From assembly GCF_028462495.1 (NCBI RefSeq), contig NZ_JAQOWX010000008.1, forward strand, positions 16,013 through 80,012: 64,000 nucleotides of DNA, in the 5' to 3' direction. The position numbers and the translations under genes were made by a program. Origin of the DNA: Roseateles_E sp005503085. Its GTDB lineage: Bacteria > Pseudomonadota > Gammaproteobacteria > Burkholderiales > Burkholderiaceae_C. Under the pieces are notes generated by a model, which searched no databases, had not been told where the DNA came from, and was given only the letters and a program-made list of their open reading frames with translations. Within the stretch, counting starts at the first letter, position 1, and each line of letters begins with the position of its first letter. Positions 45,045-54,030 of the stretch are shown one piece after another.

Positions 45045-45845
45045 TCAGGGGCGCGACTCGGGTATCTGAGCAGCGCTGCGAGGCGCCTGTATCCAGTTGC
45101 GCGGGCATTGGACGCTGGCCAGGATGCGGGCGTATTCACCGGAACTGCGCAGCAGGGCCAGGCCACGGTTGAAGTCGCTCAGCAGGGCGGGGCTGCGCGC
45201 CACCTGAGGGGGCAGCAGCAAATGGGTGGTGAAGCTGTCGGTCAGGCGTCGCGGATGGGCGGCCAGCTGGGCGGCCTGGGCGGGGCTGAAGTGCTTGGCC
45301 AGCAGGTCGCAGGCCACATTGAGCTCGATGGGCAGCACATCGATGCGGTCCAGCAACAGCTTGCGCAGGCCGGTCAGATCATCCGGCGTGGCATCGGACC
45401 GCAACTCGCCCTGGTTCACCAGCTTCCAGAAGGCGGGCGTGTAGGTGTAGTCGCGTATCACGCCGATGCGCCAGGGCTTCAGGTCCTCAAGCTGCTGCCA
45501 GTCGAAGTCGAGCTCGCGGCGATGCACCATCACCCATTGCTCCACCAGCACCGTGTCGCTGAGCAGAAAGTCGCGCCGGCGTTGATCCGAGGCGCCCCAG
45601 TAGGCCGAGGCGTCCCACAGGCCGGCCTTGGTCTCCTGTTGCGCACGCGACCAGGGCAGGAAGTGATAGCTGACCCGATGACCACCCAGCTCGAAGGCGC
45701 GCCGGACGATCTGCAGCGCCACGCCCTGATCGGGCCGGCCGGCGGTGGCGTAGGGCGGTAACTCGCCGGTGGCGATTCTCAGGGGGACCGGCTGCGCTGC
45801 CGCCGCACCGCCTATGCACAGCGCCGACAGCAGCCAGGTCTTCAT
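45045..45845 (-). CDS. Periplasmic amino-acid-type substrate-binding protein (SBP_bac_3-like)
   Basis: 266 residues. Signal peptide (MKTWLLSALCIGGAAAAQ), then LRIATGELPPYA, the usual opening of family 3 solute-binding proteins, with a later IGVIRDYTYTPAFW lobe-two stretch. No transporter genes adjoin. Orphan proteins of this kind in Burkholderiales may serve sensing or transport; ligand unknown. Confidence 0.8.
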   Translation of the reverse strand: MKTWLLSALCIGGAAAAQPVPLRIATGELPPYATAGRPDQGVALQIVRRAFELGGHRVSYHFLPWSRAQQETKAGLWDASAYWGASDQRRRDFLLSDTVLVEQWVMVHRRELDFDWQQLEDLKPWRIGVIRDYTYTPAFWKLVNQGELRSDATPDDLTGLRKLLLDRIDVLPIELNVACDLLAKHFSPAQAAQLAAHPRRLTDSFTTHLLLPPQVARSPALLSDFNRGLALLRSSGEYARILASVQCPRNWIQAPRSAAQIPESRP

Positions 45846-45854
45846 GGGCCTTGC

Positions 45855-47210
45855 TCAGAGCTCGCCGTAGGAGTGCAGGCCCGACAGGAACATATTGACG
45901 CCCAGGAAGGCGAAGGTTGTGACGACCAGGCCGACCAGCGCCCACCAGGAGGCGACCACGCCGCGCAGACCCTTCATCAGCCGCATATGCAGCCAGGCCG
46001 CGTAGTTGAGCCAGACGATCAGGGCCCAGGTCTCCTTGGGGTCCCAGCTCCAGTAGCCGCCCCAGGCCTCGGCGGCCCAGAAGGCGCCCAGGATGGTGGC
46101 GATCGTGAAGAAGGCAAAGCCCAGCGCGATGGCCTTGTACATCAGGTCGTCGAGCAGGGTCAGCGAGGGCAGGCGGGCGGTCAGCTTGTCGCGCAGCAGC
46201 ACGCAGACGACGAAGAAGCCCAGCACGCCGCCCATCTTGCGGGCCCAGCCGTCCAGGCCGCTGACGGTCTCGGCCGGCAGCGCCGCGCCGAAGCGCACCG
46301 CCAGTATCAGCGCGATCAGCGCGGCCGGCACGCCGATCAGGCCGATGATCAGCGCGCGCTGGGTGGCGGTCTTCAGCAGATAGGCCAGGGCGACCATCGC
46401 GGCCAGCGCGAAAGTGCCGTAGCCGACGAAATTGGCCGGCACATGGATCTTCATCCACCAGCTCTGCAGCGCCGGCACCAGCGGCTGGATCTCGTGCGCC
46501 TCGCGGCTGACCGTGTACCAGAGCAGGAAGCTGACGGCCGCGCTGATCACCAGCAGCACATAGGCGCCCAGCGCGCGGGTCTTGAAGCGCTCTTCATAGT
46601 AGAGATAGAACAGCGCTGTCATCCAGCAGAACAGCACGAAGACTTCGTAGAGATTGCTGACCGGGATGTGGCCGATGTCCGGGGCGATCTGGTGGCTCTC
46701 GAACCAGCGCACCATGGTGCCGACCAGGGCCATGAAGACGGCGCCCCAGGTCAGCCGGGTGCCGATGGCCTCGGCGGCGCTGGTCTGGCCGCTCTTCGTG
46801 AAGAAACCGCCCCAGTAGAACAGCGTGGCCATGAAGAACAGCAGGCTCATCCACAGGATCGCGCTCTGGCTGGACAGCATGTACTTCAGCATGAAGACCT
46901 GCTCGGCGGCGGCCAGGTCGGCGCCGAAGCTGTCGGGCGTGCGGTTGTAGAGATTGATCGCCAGCAGGGAGGCCGCGCCGACCAGCACGCACAGCAGACG
47001 CAAGGGCTTCCAGAACCAGCCCAGCGCGATCAGCGAGGGGATCGCGAAGGCCAGGATGCCCTTCTCGTAGCCGTCCATCGAAGCGCCGTAGCGCAGGAAG
47101 GCGAAGGCCCCGCCGGCCACCACCAGCAGGGCGAAGACCCAGTCCTGCCAGTCGCGCCTGGCGATCAGGCCGCGTCGTCCCAGGGGTAGTGATGCGCTGG
47201 CAGTATTCAT
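45855..47210 (-). CDS. ccsB: Cytochrome c maturation protein CcsB
   Basis: 451 residues, about eight membrane segments. Carries the tryptophan-rich heme-handling motif WGGYWSWDPKETW and flanking histidines. With ResB it forms the system II cytochrome c synthetase, which exports heme and attaches it to CxxCH in the periplasm. Its start overlaps the end of resB by four bases. Confidence 0.95.
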   Translation of the reverse strand: MNTASASLPLGRRGLIARRDWQDWVFALLVVAGGAFAFLRYGASMDGYEKGILAFAIPSLIALGWFWKPLRLLCVLVGAASLLAINLYNRTPDSFGADLAAAEQVFMLKYMLSSQSAILWMSLLFFMATLFYWGGFFTKSGQTSAAEAIGTRLTWGAVFMALVGTMVRWFESHQIAPDIGHIPVSNLYEVFVLFCWMTALFYLYYEERFKTRALGAYVLLVISAAVSFLLWYTVSREAHEIQPLVPALQSWWMKIHVPANFVGYGTFALAAMVALAYLLKTATQRALIIGLIGVPAALIALILAVRFGAALPAETVSGLDGWARKMGGVLGFFVVCVLLRDKLTARLPSLTLLDDLMYKAIALGFAFFTIATILGAFWAAEAWGGYWSWDPKETWALIVWLNYAAWLHMRLMKGLRGVVASWWALVGLVVTTFAFLGVNMFLSGLHSYGEL

Positions 47211-49327
47211 GCTTGCTCCTTCAACAAGGCCTGTCTCAGGGCCTCAAATTCGCTATCGGTATCGGGCGAGTTGCGTGTGCAGGACAGCGCCATGCGCACC
47301 CGCGTCGTACCATTCTGAACCGGCTCCAGCCAGATCCAAAGCCGGCGTTCCTTGATGTAGAGCATCGCAAACACACCGATGATCAGCAGGATAGCGCCAA
47401 GATAGACCAGCTTCTGGCCCGGTGCCCGCGCCACCTGGAACACGCTGGCCTGCACCTGCTTGAAGTCGGCCAGCTGCAGCAGCACCGGGGCCGGGTAGAA
47501 CATGCTGTCGGACAGCGCCAGCACCGCCTGCGTCATGAAGGCCTGGGTGTTGTCGCCGGCCTCGGGCACGGGCTGGCCGGCCTGGCTGCGGACGATCTTG
47601 TAGAGCTCGAACAGGCTGCCGTTGAGGATGCGCAGCAGCACCTCGGAGACGCGGCCGCGCTCGGCCTCGGGCACCTCGCTGTCGATGAAGGCCGACAGCG
47701 CCGGCAGGCCACCGACCGCCGGGCCGGCTGCGGCGCCCGGCTTGATGCCTTCGGCGCCGGCAAACAGCGCCAGCGCGCGCCGCGCGGTGGCCTCCAGCTG
47801 CGGGGTCATCTGCGGCTTGTCGTTGGGCGTCGCGCCCTCGGCATAGCGGCGGGCGGCGCGCTCGCGCAGGTCCGCATCGGCCAGGCCGCGGCGCAGCGCC
47901 AGCCAGCCGGCCATCTCGCCCTGCTCGTCGACGGGGATGCGCAGATAGCGGAAGGCCTCGGCCGGCGTGTCGCGCACACCGGCCAGGTAGACCTTGTGGC
48001 CGTCCAGATCGACCGGCAGCATGTAGTTGTTGTATTCGCGGGCCTGGCCGGCGGCGTCGCGCAGCTTGTAGCTGAACGAGGGGCCGACGTTCTGCAGCGC
48101 CTTTTCGGTCTTGACCTTGGCGCCGCTGCCCAGATGGGCCTGGACCGAGCTGACCAGATCGACCTTGCGCACATCGGTGCCGCCCTGGCTGGGCGCGCTC
48201 ATGTTCTCGACATTGATGACGCGCAGGCCGCTGAACTCCAGCCCCAGCTTGTCGTCGCCATTGCTCAGCGAGGTGCTGCTGCCCACCGCGCCTTCGATCT
48301 CGAAGGGAGCGGCCGCGCCGCTCAGCGGCTGGGCGCGCAGGGTCAGGTGCGAGCCGCCGTCGTCAAAGCTGCTCTGGTAGATGGCCACGCCGCGGTGGTA
48401 GGCCGGCTCGTTGACCTTGACCAGGGCCTCGTGGCTGGCGCCGGTCTCGTGATCGCGTATCGTGATCTCGCTGGCGAACAGCTTGGGCATGCCGGTGGCG
48501 TAGTACTCGACGATGAACTTCTTCAGCTCCACGTCGAAGGGCAGGTCTTGCAGCACCACGCCATTGGGCATGGACAGGATGGCCGTGGTGGCGCGGCCGC
48601 CCTCGGGCACCATCAGATTGCCGCGAAAGCTCGGGTTGCTGCTGGCCAGGCGGTGCTGCGGCTCGACATTCATGATCAGGCCGCCACCCTGGTAGATGCT
48701 CTTGCCCTGGGCCCACATCATGGCCCGCACGATCAGGTCGCCGTCGAACAGCCCGCCCAGGCAGATCAGCACGATGGCGCTGTGCGCGGCCAGATAGCCG
48801 ATCTTGTTGGCCGCGCCCTTGCGCGCCGCCACCATCGTGCCCTTGTCGCGGATCTGGGCGCGGGCCTTCCAGCCCTCGGCGTCCAGCAGGGCCGAGACCT
48901 GGGCATAGGCCTGCTCGGCCGGCACCGGCAGGCTGCCGATGGCCTTGTGCGGGAAGGCCTGCAGCGACTGCTCGCGGATGTGCTCCTTGTAGCTGCGCAG
49001 GTCGGCAATGATCTTGGGCGTGTTGCGGGCGATGCACAGGCTGGTCGACAGCACCAGAAAGGCCAGGATCAGCAGAAACCACCAGGCGCTGTAGACCGTG
49101 TAGATGTCCAGCTTGGCAAACACCTCGGACCAGAAGGGCCCGAACTGGTTGACATAGTTGGTCAGCGGCTCGCGCTGCTTGACCACCGTGCCTATCACCG
49201 AGGCGATGCAGATCACCGTCAGCAGCGCGATCGCGAAACGCATCGAGGACAGCAGATCGAAGAGATCGCGACCCAGGCGGGAACTCGGCGTGGGGGCGGT
49301 GGGCGTGGACTCGGACATGGCTGGCAT
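47207..49327 (-). CDS. resB: ResB (Ccs1) cytochrome c biogenesis protein
   Basis: 706 residues. N-terminal membrane segments open with LLSSMRFAIALLTVICIASV, then a large periplasmic domain and a final membrane segment LVYLGAILLIIGVFAMLY. Partner of CcsB in system II. The ATGs at 49327 and 49318 are both possible; neither has a clear ribosome site. The nearby diheme cytochrome is a natural client. Confidence 0.93.
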   Translation of the reverse strand: MPAMSESTPTAPTPSSRLGRDLFDLLSSMRFAIALLTVICIASVIGTVVKQREPLTNYVNQFGPFWSEVFAKLDIYTVYSAWWFLLILAFLVLSTSLCIARNTPKIIADLRSYKEHIREQSLQAFPHKAIGSLPVPAEQAYAQVSALLDAEGWKARAQIRDKGTMVAARKGAANKIGYLAAHSAIVLICLGGLFDGDLIVRAMMWAQGKSIYQGGGLIMNVEPQHRLASSNPSFRGNLMVPEGGRATTAILSMPNGVVLQDLPFDVELKKFIVEYYATGMPKLFASEITIRDHETGASHEALVKVNEPAYHRGVAIYQSSFDDGGSHLTLRAQPLSGAAAPFEIEGAVGSSTSLSNGDDKLGLEFSGLRVINVENMSAPSQGGTDVRKVDLVSSVQAHLGSGAKVKTEKALQNVGPSFSYKLRDAAGQAREYNNYMLPVDLDGHKVYLAGVRDTPAEAFRYLRIPVDEQGEMAGWLALRRGLADADLRERAARRYAEGATPNDKPQMTPQLEATARRALALFAGAEGIKPGAAAGPAVGGLPALSAFIDSEVPEAERGRVSEVLLRILNGSLFELYKIVRSQAGQPVPEAGDNTQAFMTQAVLALSDSMFYPAPVLLQLADFKQVQASVFQVARAPGQKLVYLGAILLIIGVFAMLYIKERRLWIWLEPVQNGTTRVRMALSCTRNSPDTDSEFEALRQALLKEQA

Positions 49328-49362
49328 TGTGGCGGCTGGCCCCGGATACGGGACTCGCCATG

Positions 49363-49392
49363 AAAAAAGGCCGGAGCTGGGCGCCGGCCTTT
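49363..49392 (-). terminator. Rho-independent terminator of the cytochrome c4 gene
   Basis: On the minus strand AAAGGCCGG pairs with CCGGCCTTT (9 bases, 9-base loop), followed by a run of six T in total. It lies 40 bases past the cytochrome stop and before resB. Confidence 0.85.
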
Positions 49393-49431
49393 GCTTTCGG
49401 GAAGCGGGGTAACTGATGCGGCGCCGGGCGT

Positions 49432-50049
49432 TCAGCGCAGGCCGGCGATGTAGTCGGAGACGGCCTTGATCTCGCGGTCGTTCATCTTGGCCGCGATGGC
49501 CGTCATCTGGGCGCTGTTGGCGCGGGTGTTGACGCGGAAATTGGTCAGCTGCAGCTCGGTGTAGTCGCTGTGCTGGCCCGAGAGGCGCGGGTACTGGGCC
49601 GGGATGCCGGCGCCGTTGGGGCTGTGACAGCCGGCGCAGGCGGGGATCTGGCGGTCAGCGATGCCGCCGCGATAGATCTTCTCGCCCAGGCTCACCAGCT
49701 CCTTGTTCTTCGCGAAGCCGGGCTTGGCCTGCTTGCTGGCGTAGAAGGCGGCGACATTCTTCATGTCGGCGTCGCTCAGGGTGGCAGCGAAGCCCTTCAT
49801 GATGGCGTTATTGCGCTTGCCTTCCTTAAACTCCAGCAGCTGCTTGGACAGGTAGTCCGGGTGCTGGCCCTGCAGGATGGGGTTGGCGGGGCTGCCGCGC
49901 GAACCGTCGGCCGTGTGGCAGGCGGCACAGACCTGGGTGGCGATGGCCTGACCCTTGGCCAGATCAGGCTTGGCTTGCACCGGGGCACCGCTCGCAAAGG
50001 CTGCGGCAGCAAACGTCAAACCAGACAACAGGATAGCGGCAGTCTTCAT
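49432..50049 (-). CDS. Diheme cytochrome c4-like protein
   Basis: 205 residues. Signal peptide ends near GAPVQA. Two heme sites CAACH (41-45) and CAGCH (138-142) with Met ligands in AIMKGFA and AQMTAIA give two similar class I halves, the c4 arrangement. Periplasmic electron carrier to terminal oxidases. Divergent from engB; terminator directly downstream. Confidence 0.93.
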   Translation of the reverse strand: MKTAAILLSGLTFAAAAFASGAPVQAKPDLAKGQAIATQVCAACHTADGSRGSPANPILQGQHPDYLSKQLLEFKEGKRNNAIMKGFAATLSDADMKNVAAFYASKQAKPGFAKNKELVSLGEKIYRGGIADRQIPACAGCHSPNGAGIPAQYPRLSGQHSDYTELQLTNFRVNTRANSAQMTAIAAKMNDREIKAVSDYIAGLR

Positions 50050-50088
50050 GAGTTTTATCGAGGTTCGGTAAGCGCAACTGCGGGATTT

Positions 50089-50094
50089 TACAAT
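50089..50094 (+). promoter_or_regulatory. Candidate -10 box for engB
   Basis: TACAAT in the context GGGATTTTACAATGG, 27 bases before the engB ATG, a common Burkholderiales -10 context. No good -35 at 17-base spacing. Confidence 0.4.
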
Positions 50095-50120
50095 GGCAAT
50101 CCAACAAGCCCGGTATCTTC

Positions 50121-50864
50121 ATGACCAACACCACCCCGAACCCACCGCAAACCGACGCCGCCGAGGCGGGTTTGCTCACTGACAAGATGGTGTTGGGCTG
50201 GACCCACACCGCCCGTTTTCTGACCACCGCCAGCGAGCTGGTCCACCTGCCGCCCAATGAGCTGCCGGAGATCGCTTTCGTCGGCCGCTCCAATGCCGGC
50301 AAGTCGACCGCGATCAATACGCTGGCCCAGCAGAAGCGGCTGGCTTTCGCGTCCAAGACGCCTGGGCGCACACAGCACATCAATCTGTTCGAGCTCGGTC
50401 CCAAGGACGCGGCCAATGCCTGGTTCGCCGATCTGCCCGGCTATGGCTATGCGGCGGTGGCCCGCTCGGCCAAGCTGCGCTGGCAGAAGGTGATGGCCGA
50501 CTATCTGGAGGTGCGGCGCAGTCTGTCGGGCGTCGTGCTGATGGTGGACTCGCGCCTGGGCCTGACCGATCTGGACAAGCAGCTGCTGGAGTTCGTTGCG
50601 CCGCGCGTCGGCAACGGCGAGGTCAAGCTGCTGGTGCTCCTGACCAAGTCCGACAAGCTCAATCGCAAGGAAGCCAACGCCGCACTGGCCGCCTGCCAGG
50701 CCTTTCTGGGCGAGCTGGCCACCGAGGAGTCGGATGTGGCGGTGACGCTGTTCTCGGCGCTGAAGAAGCAGGGCGTGGCCGATGTGGCGCGCATCCTCTA
50801 CGAATGGGTGCAGGCCGCGCCCAAGATCAGCGAAAACCCCGAAGCGGCGCTGTCGCCGGAATGA
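50121..50864 (+). CDS. engB: Ribosome biogenesis GTPase YihA/YsxC
   Basis: 247 residues, somewhat longer than the usual 200 because of extensions at both ends. G1 GRSNAGKST, G3 DLPGYGYA, G4 TKSDK. Essential in most bacteria for 50S subunit assembly. Transcribed divergently from the cytochrome c4 gene, an arrangement common in betaproteobacteria. Confidence 0.95.
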   Translation: MTNTTPNPPQTDAAEAGLLTDKMVLGWTHTARFLTTASELVHLPPNELPEIAFVGRSNAGKSTAINTLAQQKRLAFASKTPGRTQHINLFELGPKDAANAWFADLPGYGYAAVARSAKLRWQKVMADYLEVRRSLSGVVLMVDSRLGLTDLDKQLLEFVAPRVGNGEVKLLVLLTKSDKLNRKEANAALAACQAFLGELATEESDVAVTLFSALKKQGVADVARILYEWVQAAPKISENPEAALSPE

Positions 50865-50918
50865 CAAGCCGGCGTCGCCGGCCGGGCAGATACTGACCGG
50901 CTGAGGAGACGCCCGCCG

Positions 50919-51797
50919 ATGATCGAGACCTTCGAGCTGCCGCTGCCGCACGGCATCACCCTGTCGTGCCGGGCCTGCGGGCCCATCGACGCACCGCGGC
51001 TGGTGTTCCTGCATGGCTTTCCCGAGGCGGCCTTTGTCTGGGACGAGCTGATGCAGATGCTCGCGCCGCGCTTTCGCTGCATCGCACCGAATCTGCGCGG
51101 CTACGAGCGCTCCAGCAGCCCGGCCGAGGTCGAGGCCTACAGGGCCAAGCACCTGATGGCCGATATCAAGGCCTTGATCGCGGCCACCGGCGACGGCCCG
51201 CTGGCGGCCCTGGTCGCACATGACTGGGGCGGGGCGGTGGCCTGGAATCTGGCGGTGCAGGCGCCGGCGCTGATGCGCCAGCTGGTCATCATCAACTCGC
51301 CGCATCCGGGCACCTTTCTGCGCGAGCTGCAGCTCAATCCGGCACAGCGCGAGGCCAGCGCCTATATGAACTGGCTGTGCCGGCCCGATGCCGAGGCGCT
51401 GCTGGCCGCGGACGACTACGCGCGGATGTGGCCGTTTTTTACCGAGATGGGCGGCGCGGCCGGGCTCAGCGATGAGGTGCGCCAGCGCTACCGCGACGTC
51501 TGGGATCAGGGGCTGAGCGGGCCGCTGAACTACTACCGCGCCTCGCCGATGCGCCCGCCGACAGCCGAGGACCCCGGCGCGATGGCGCTGAGCTTTGCGC
51601 CCGAGTTCGTCACCGTCAGGCTGCCGACCCTGGTGATCTGGGGCGAGGAGGACCGCGCGCTGCCGCCCGGCATGCTGGACGGGCTGGCGCAGTTCGTGCC
51701 GCAGCTGGACTTGCAGCGGGTGGCCGGGGCCGGCCACTGGATCATCCACGAGCGGCCGGCGCTGCTGGCCGAGGCCATCCTCAGGGTCTGCCGATGA
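50919..51797 (+). CDS. Alpha/beta hydrolase, epoxide hydrolase/dehalogenase-like
   Basis: 292 residues. FLHGFPEAAFVWDEL oxyanion region; nucleophile elbow VAHDWGGAVAW with Asp as nucleophile, as in epoxide hydrolases and haloalkane dehalogenases; catalytic His in GAGHWIIHE. GAGGAG-type site precedes the ATG. Cytoplasmic. Its last 17 bases overlap the convergent patatin gene. Confidence 0.87.
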   Translation: MIETFELPLPHGITLSCRACGPIDAPRLVFLHGFPEAAFVWDELMQMLAPRFRCIAPNLRGYERSSSPAEVEAYRAKHLMADIKALIAATGDGPLAALVAHDWGGAVAWNLAVQAPALMRQLVIINSPHPGTFLRELQLNPAQREASAYMNWLCRPDAEALLAADDYARMWPFFTEMGGAAGLSDEVRQRYRDVWDQGLSGPLNYYRASPMRPPTAEDPGAMALSFAPEFVTVRLPTLVIWGEEDRALPPGMLDGLAQFVPQLDLQRVAGAGHWIIHERPALLAEAILRVCR

Positions 51798-54030
51798 AGA
51801 GGTAGACGGCCGTGCTGCCGCGCGGCGCATGGCCCAGGGCCAGGTAGAGCGGGCCCAGGCCGGTGTCGGCGCCGACGAAGACGCTCATGGCCTTGCGCAG
51901 ATCGCGCAGCGAGGCTTCGTGGCGGCTGCCCCAGGCATTGCCGAGCTCCAGCGAACCGCCGACGAAGAAGCCCCGCGTCAGCAGCGGGGTCTCGCGCAAA
52001 CGCATGTAGTAGGTAGCGCGGCCGAACACCAGACTCTGGCCCACCAACTGATCGGGCTGATAGCCGGAGAGCTGCTGGAAACCGCCCAGCGCATAAGGCC
52101 CCTGGGTCGAGTCCTCGCGCTGCTTGGCGTCGAAGAGGCGGGTGTGCAGGTTCAGCGTGTGGGCGCCCCAGCTCTTGACGCCGGTGGCCTGCAGCTCCAG
52201 GCGCTGGAAGTGGGCGCGCCTGACATCCGGCCCCGACTGGCGGCCACCGGCCAGCTCGGCCAGCAGGCGGTAGCCGTTCTGCGGAAAGTTGGCGAAGTCC
52301 AACTGGTCGACCACCGCCTTCACACGCAGGCCGCGTTCGCGCCAGGTCTGGTTCAGGATGCCGTCGGGCACATCGATCGTCAACAGGTCGGGGCTGATGC
52401 GCCAGTTCTGCTGCATCAGGCCCAGGCGCAGCTCGCCGAGCCGGCCCCAGGGCTGGCCGATGTCCAGTCCCAAGGTGGCGCTGCGCCGGCCCAGGCGGGC
52501 GCGGCCCTGGCCGCTGTCCGCGTCGTAGAGTGTGATCGAGCGCCGCTCCAGCTCACCCCAGCCGGAGACGAACCAGTCGTTCGAGGTGCCCAGCTTGGCG
52601 ATTAGCGGGTGATAGAGCTCGCTGTAGAGGCGCGGCGTCTGGCCCAGGGTCAGCTGGTTGCGCCACTCGGTGCCCTGGGGCGTCAGCCAGTGGCGGTTGT
52701 GGCTGATGCGGATATTGAAGGCGCTCTCGCCGGAGAAGTCGGTGCTGAGGTCCAGGCCGATGCGGAAGTAGTTTGGCCCCCAGGATTTGTCTTCCATCGC
52801 GAACACCAGTGCATCGCCCTCGGGGCGGGCCGCGACATGGAAGTCGACCCGCTCGTAGTCGCCCGAGGAGGCGAGCAGTTGCGCATCGCGCTCGGCCCGC
52901 GCGGCGTCGAAAGCCTGGCCGGGCTGGCTGGCCAGCTGGGCGGCAAAGCGCTCGGGATGGCTGCGCTCGCTGCCCTCGAACTCGATGGCAGCGAGCCGCG
53001 CATGGGGTGTGCTCGCGGGCGTGCGGGCCAGCCGCCATTGCGCATAGGCCTCGGGGCTGACCGCCAGCGGCCGCAGCTGGGCCAGCATCGCTTCGGCGGC
53101 GCGCTCGCCCTGCTGTATCAGGTCGCGGGCGCGGTCGAAGTCGCCCGAACCCAGCTTGCCCAGCTCGGGCGTGATCAGCACATCCTCGGCCCACAGGCTG
53201 GCGATGCTGCGCTGCACGTTCTGCTCGGTCAGGATATTGATCATCTGCGCGGTCACGCCGACCAACGAGGACAGGGCCTCGCGCGCGGCCAGCGGCGTGC
53301 CGACATTGACCGCGATCAGGCGCTCGGCGCCCTGGCGGCGCGCCACATCGACCGGCAGGTTGTTGACCAGACCGCCATCGCCGAGGATGCGGCCCTTGCT
53401 CTCGACCGGCGCGAACACGCCCGGCACGCTCATGCTGGAGCGCATCGCCAGGGCCAGATCGCCCTGGTCCGACACCACCTGGCTGCCGCTTTCCATATCG
53501 GTGGAGATGGCGCGAAACGGGGTCGGCAGCGCGTCGAACTGCTCGATATTGCGCACCGGCTGGGTGTAGCGGCGCAGCAGGATCTCCAGGCCGCGGCTGG
53601 ACAGCGTGCCCTGCGGCGCGCGGAACTCGCCGTCGCGCATGCCCAGCTCCAGCACGGCGGAGAACTCGAAGTCCTCTTCCTTGCGGCGCTGCGACAGGTT
53701 CTGGCGCTCGACCCGGCTGGCGAACACCCGGTCCCAGGCCAGCGGCAGCAGTTCGCGCTCCAGGTCGGCGGCGCTCATGCCGCTGGCATAGAGCCCGCCG
53801 ATGATGGCGCCCATCGAGGTGCCGGTGATCAGATCGACCGGGATGCGCTCGCGCTCCAGCACCTTGAGCACGCCCACATGGGCCAGGCCGCGGGCGCCGC
53901 CGCCCGACAGCACCAGGCCCAGCTTGGGGCGGACGGCCGTGGTCGAGGGGCTTGCCGGGGTCGGGTCTTGCGCCCAGCTGCTGCCGCCGCAGATCAGCAG
54001 CAGGGCCAGGGTCAGGGCGGGTCTTCTCAT
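51781..54030 (-). CDS. Patatin-like phospholipase fused to outer-membrane barrel (type Vd autotransporter)
   Basis: 749 residues from the ATG at 54030. Signal peptide ends SSWAQ. Patatin domain: SGGGARGLAHVGVL, nucleophile Ser72 in GTSMG, and Asp218 in the DGG motif complete the Ser/Asp dyad. After about residue 330 there is a POTRA-like segment and a 16-strand-type barrel of the BamA/Omp85 superfamily. This layout is that of PlpD/FplA (type Vd secretion). Probably hydrolyses phospholipids at the cell surface or after release. Start overlaps the stop of the DUF1631 gene (TGATG). Confidence 0.87.
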   Translation of the reverse strand: MRRPALTLALLLICGGSSWAQDPTPASPSTTAVRPKLGLVLSGGGARGLAHVGVLKVLERERIPVDLITGTSMGAIIGGLYASGMSAADLERELLPLAWDRVFASRVERQNLSQRRKEEDFEFSAVLELGMRDGEFRAPQGTLSSRGLEILLRRYTQPVRNIEQFDALPTPFRAISTDMESGSQVVSDQGDLALAMRSSMSVPGVFAPVESKGRILGDGGLVNNLPVDVARRQGAERLIAVNVGTPLAAREALSSLVGVTAQMINILTEQNVQRSIASLWAEDVLITPELGKLGSGDFDRARDLIQQGERAAEAMLAQLRPLAVSPEAYAQWRLARTPASTPHARLAAIEFEGSERSHPERFAAQLASQPGQAFDAARAERDAQLLASSGDYERVDFHVAARPEGDALVFAMEDKSWGPNYFRIGLDLSTDFSGESAFNIRISHNRHWLTPQGTEWRNQLTLGQTPRLYSELYHPLIAKLGTSNDWFVSGWGELERRSITLYDADSGQGRARLGRRSATLGLDIGQPWGRLGELRLGLMQQNWRISPDLLTIDVPDGILNQTWRERGLRVKAVVDQLDFANFPQNGYRLLAELAGGRQSGPDVRRAHFQRLELQATGVKSWGAHTLNLHTRLFDAKQREDSTQGPYALGGFQQLSGYQPDQLVGQSLVFGRATYYMRLRETPLLTRGFFVGGSLELGNAWGSRHEASLRDLRKAMSVFVGADTGLGPLYLALGHAPRGSTAVYLFIGRP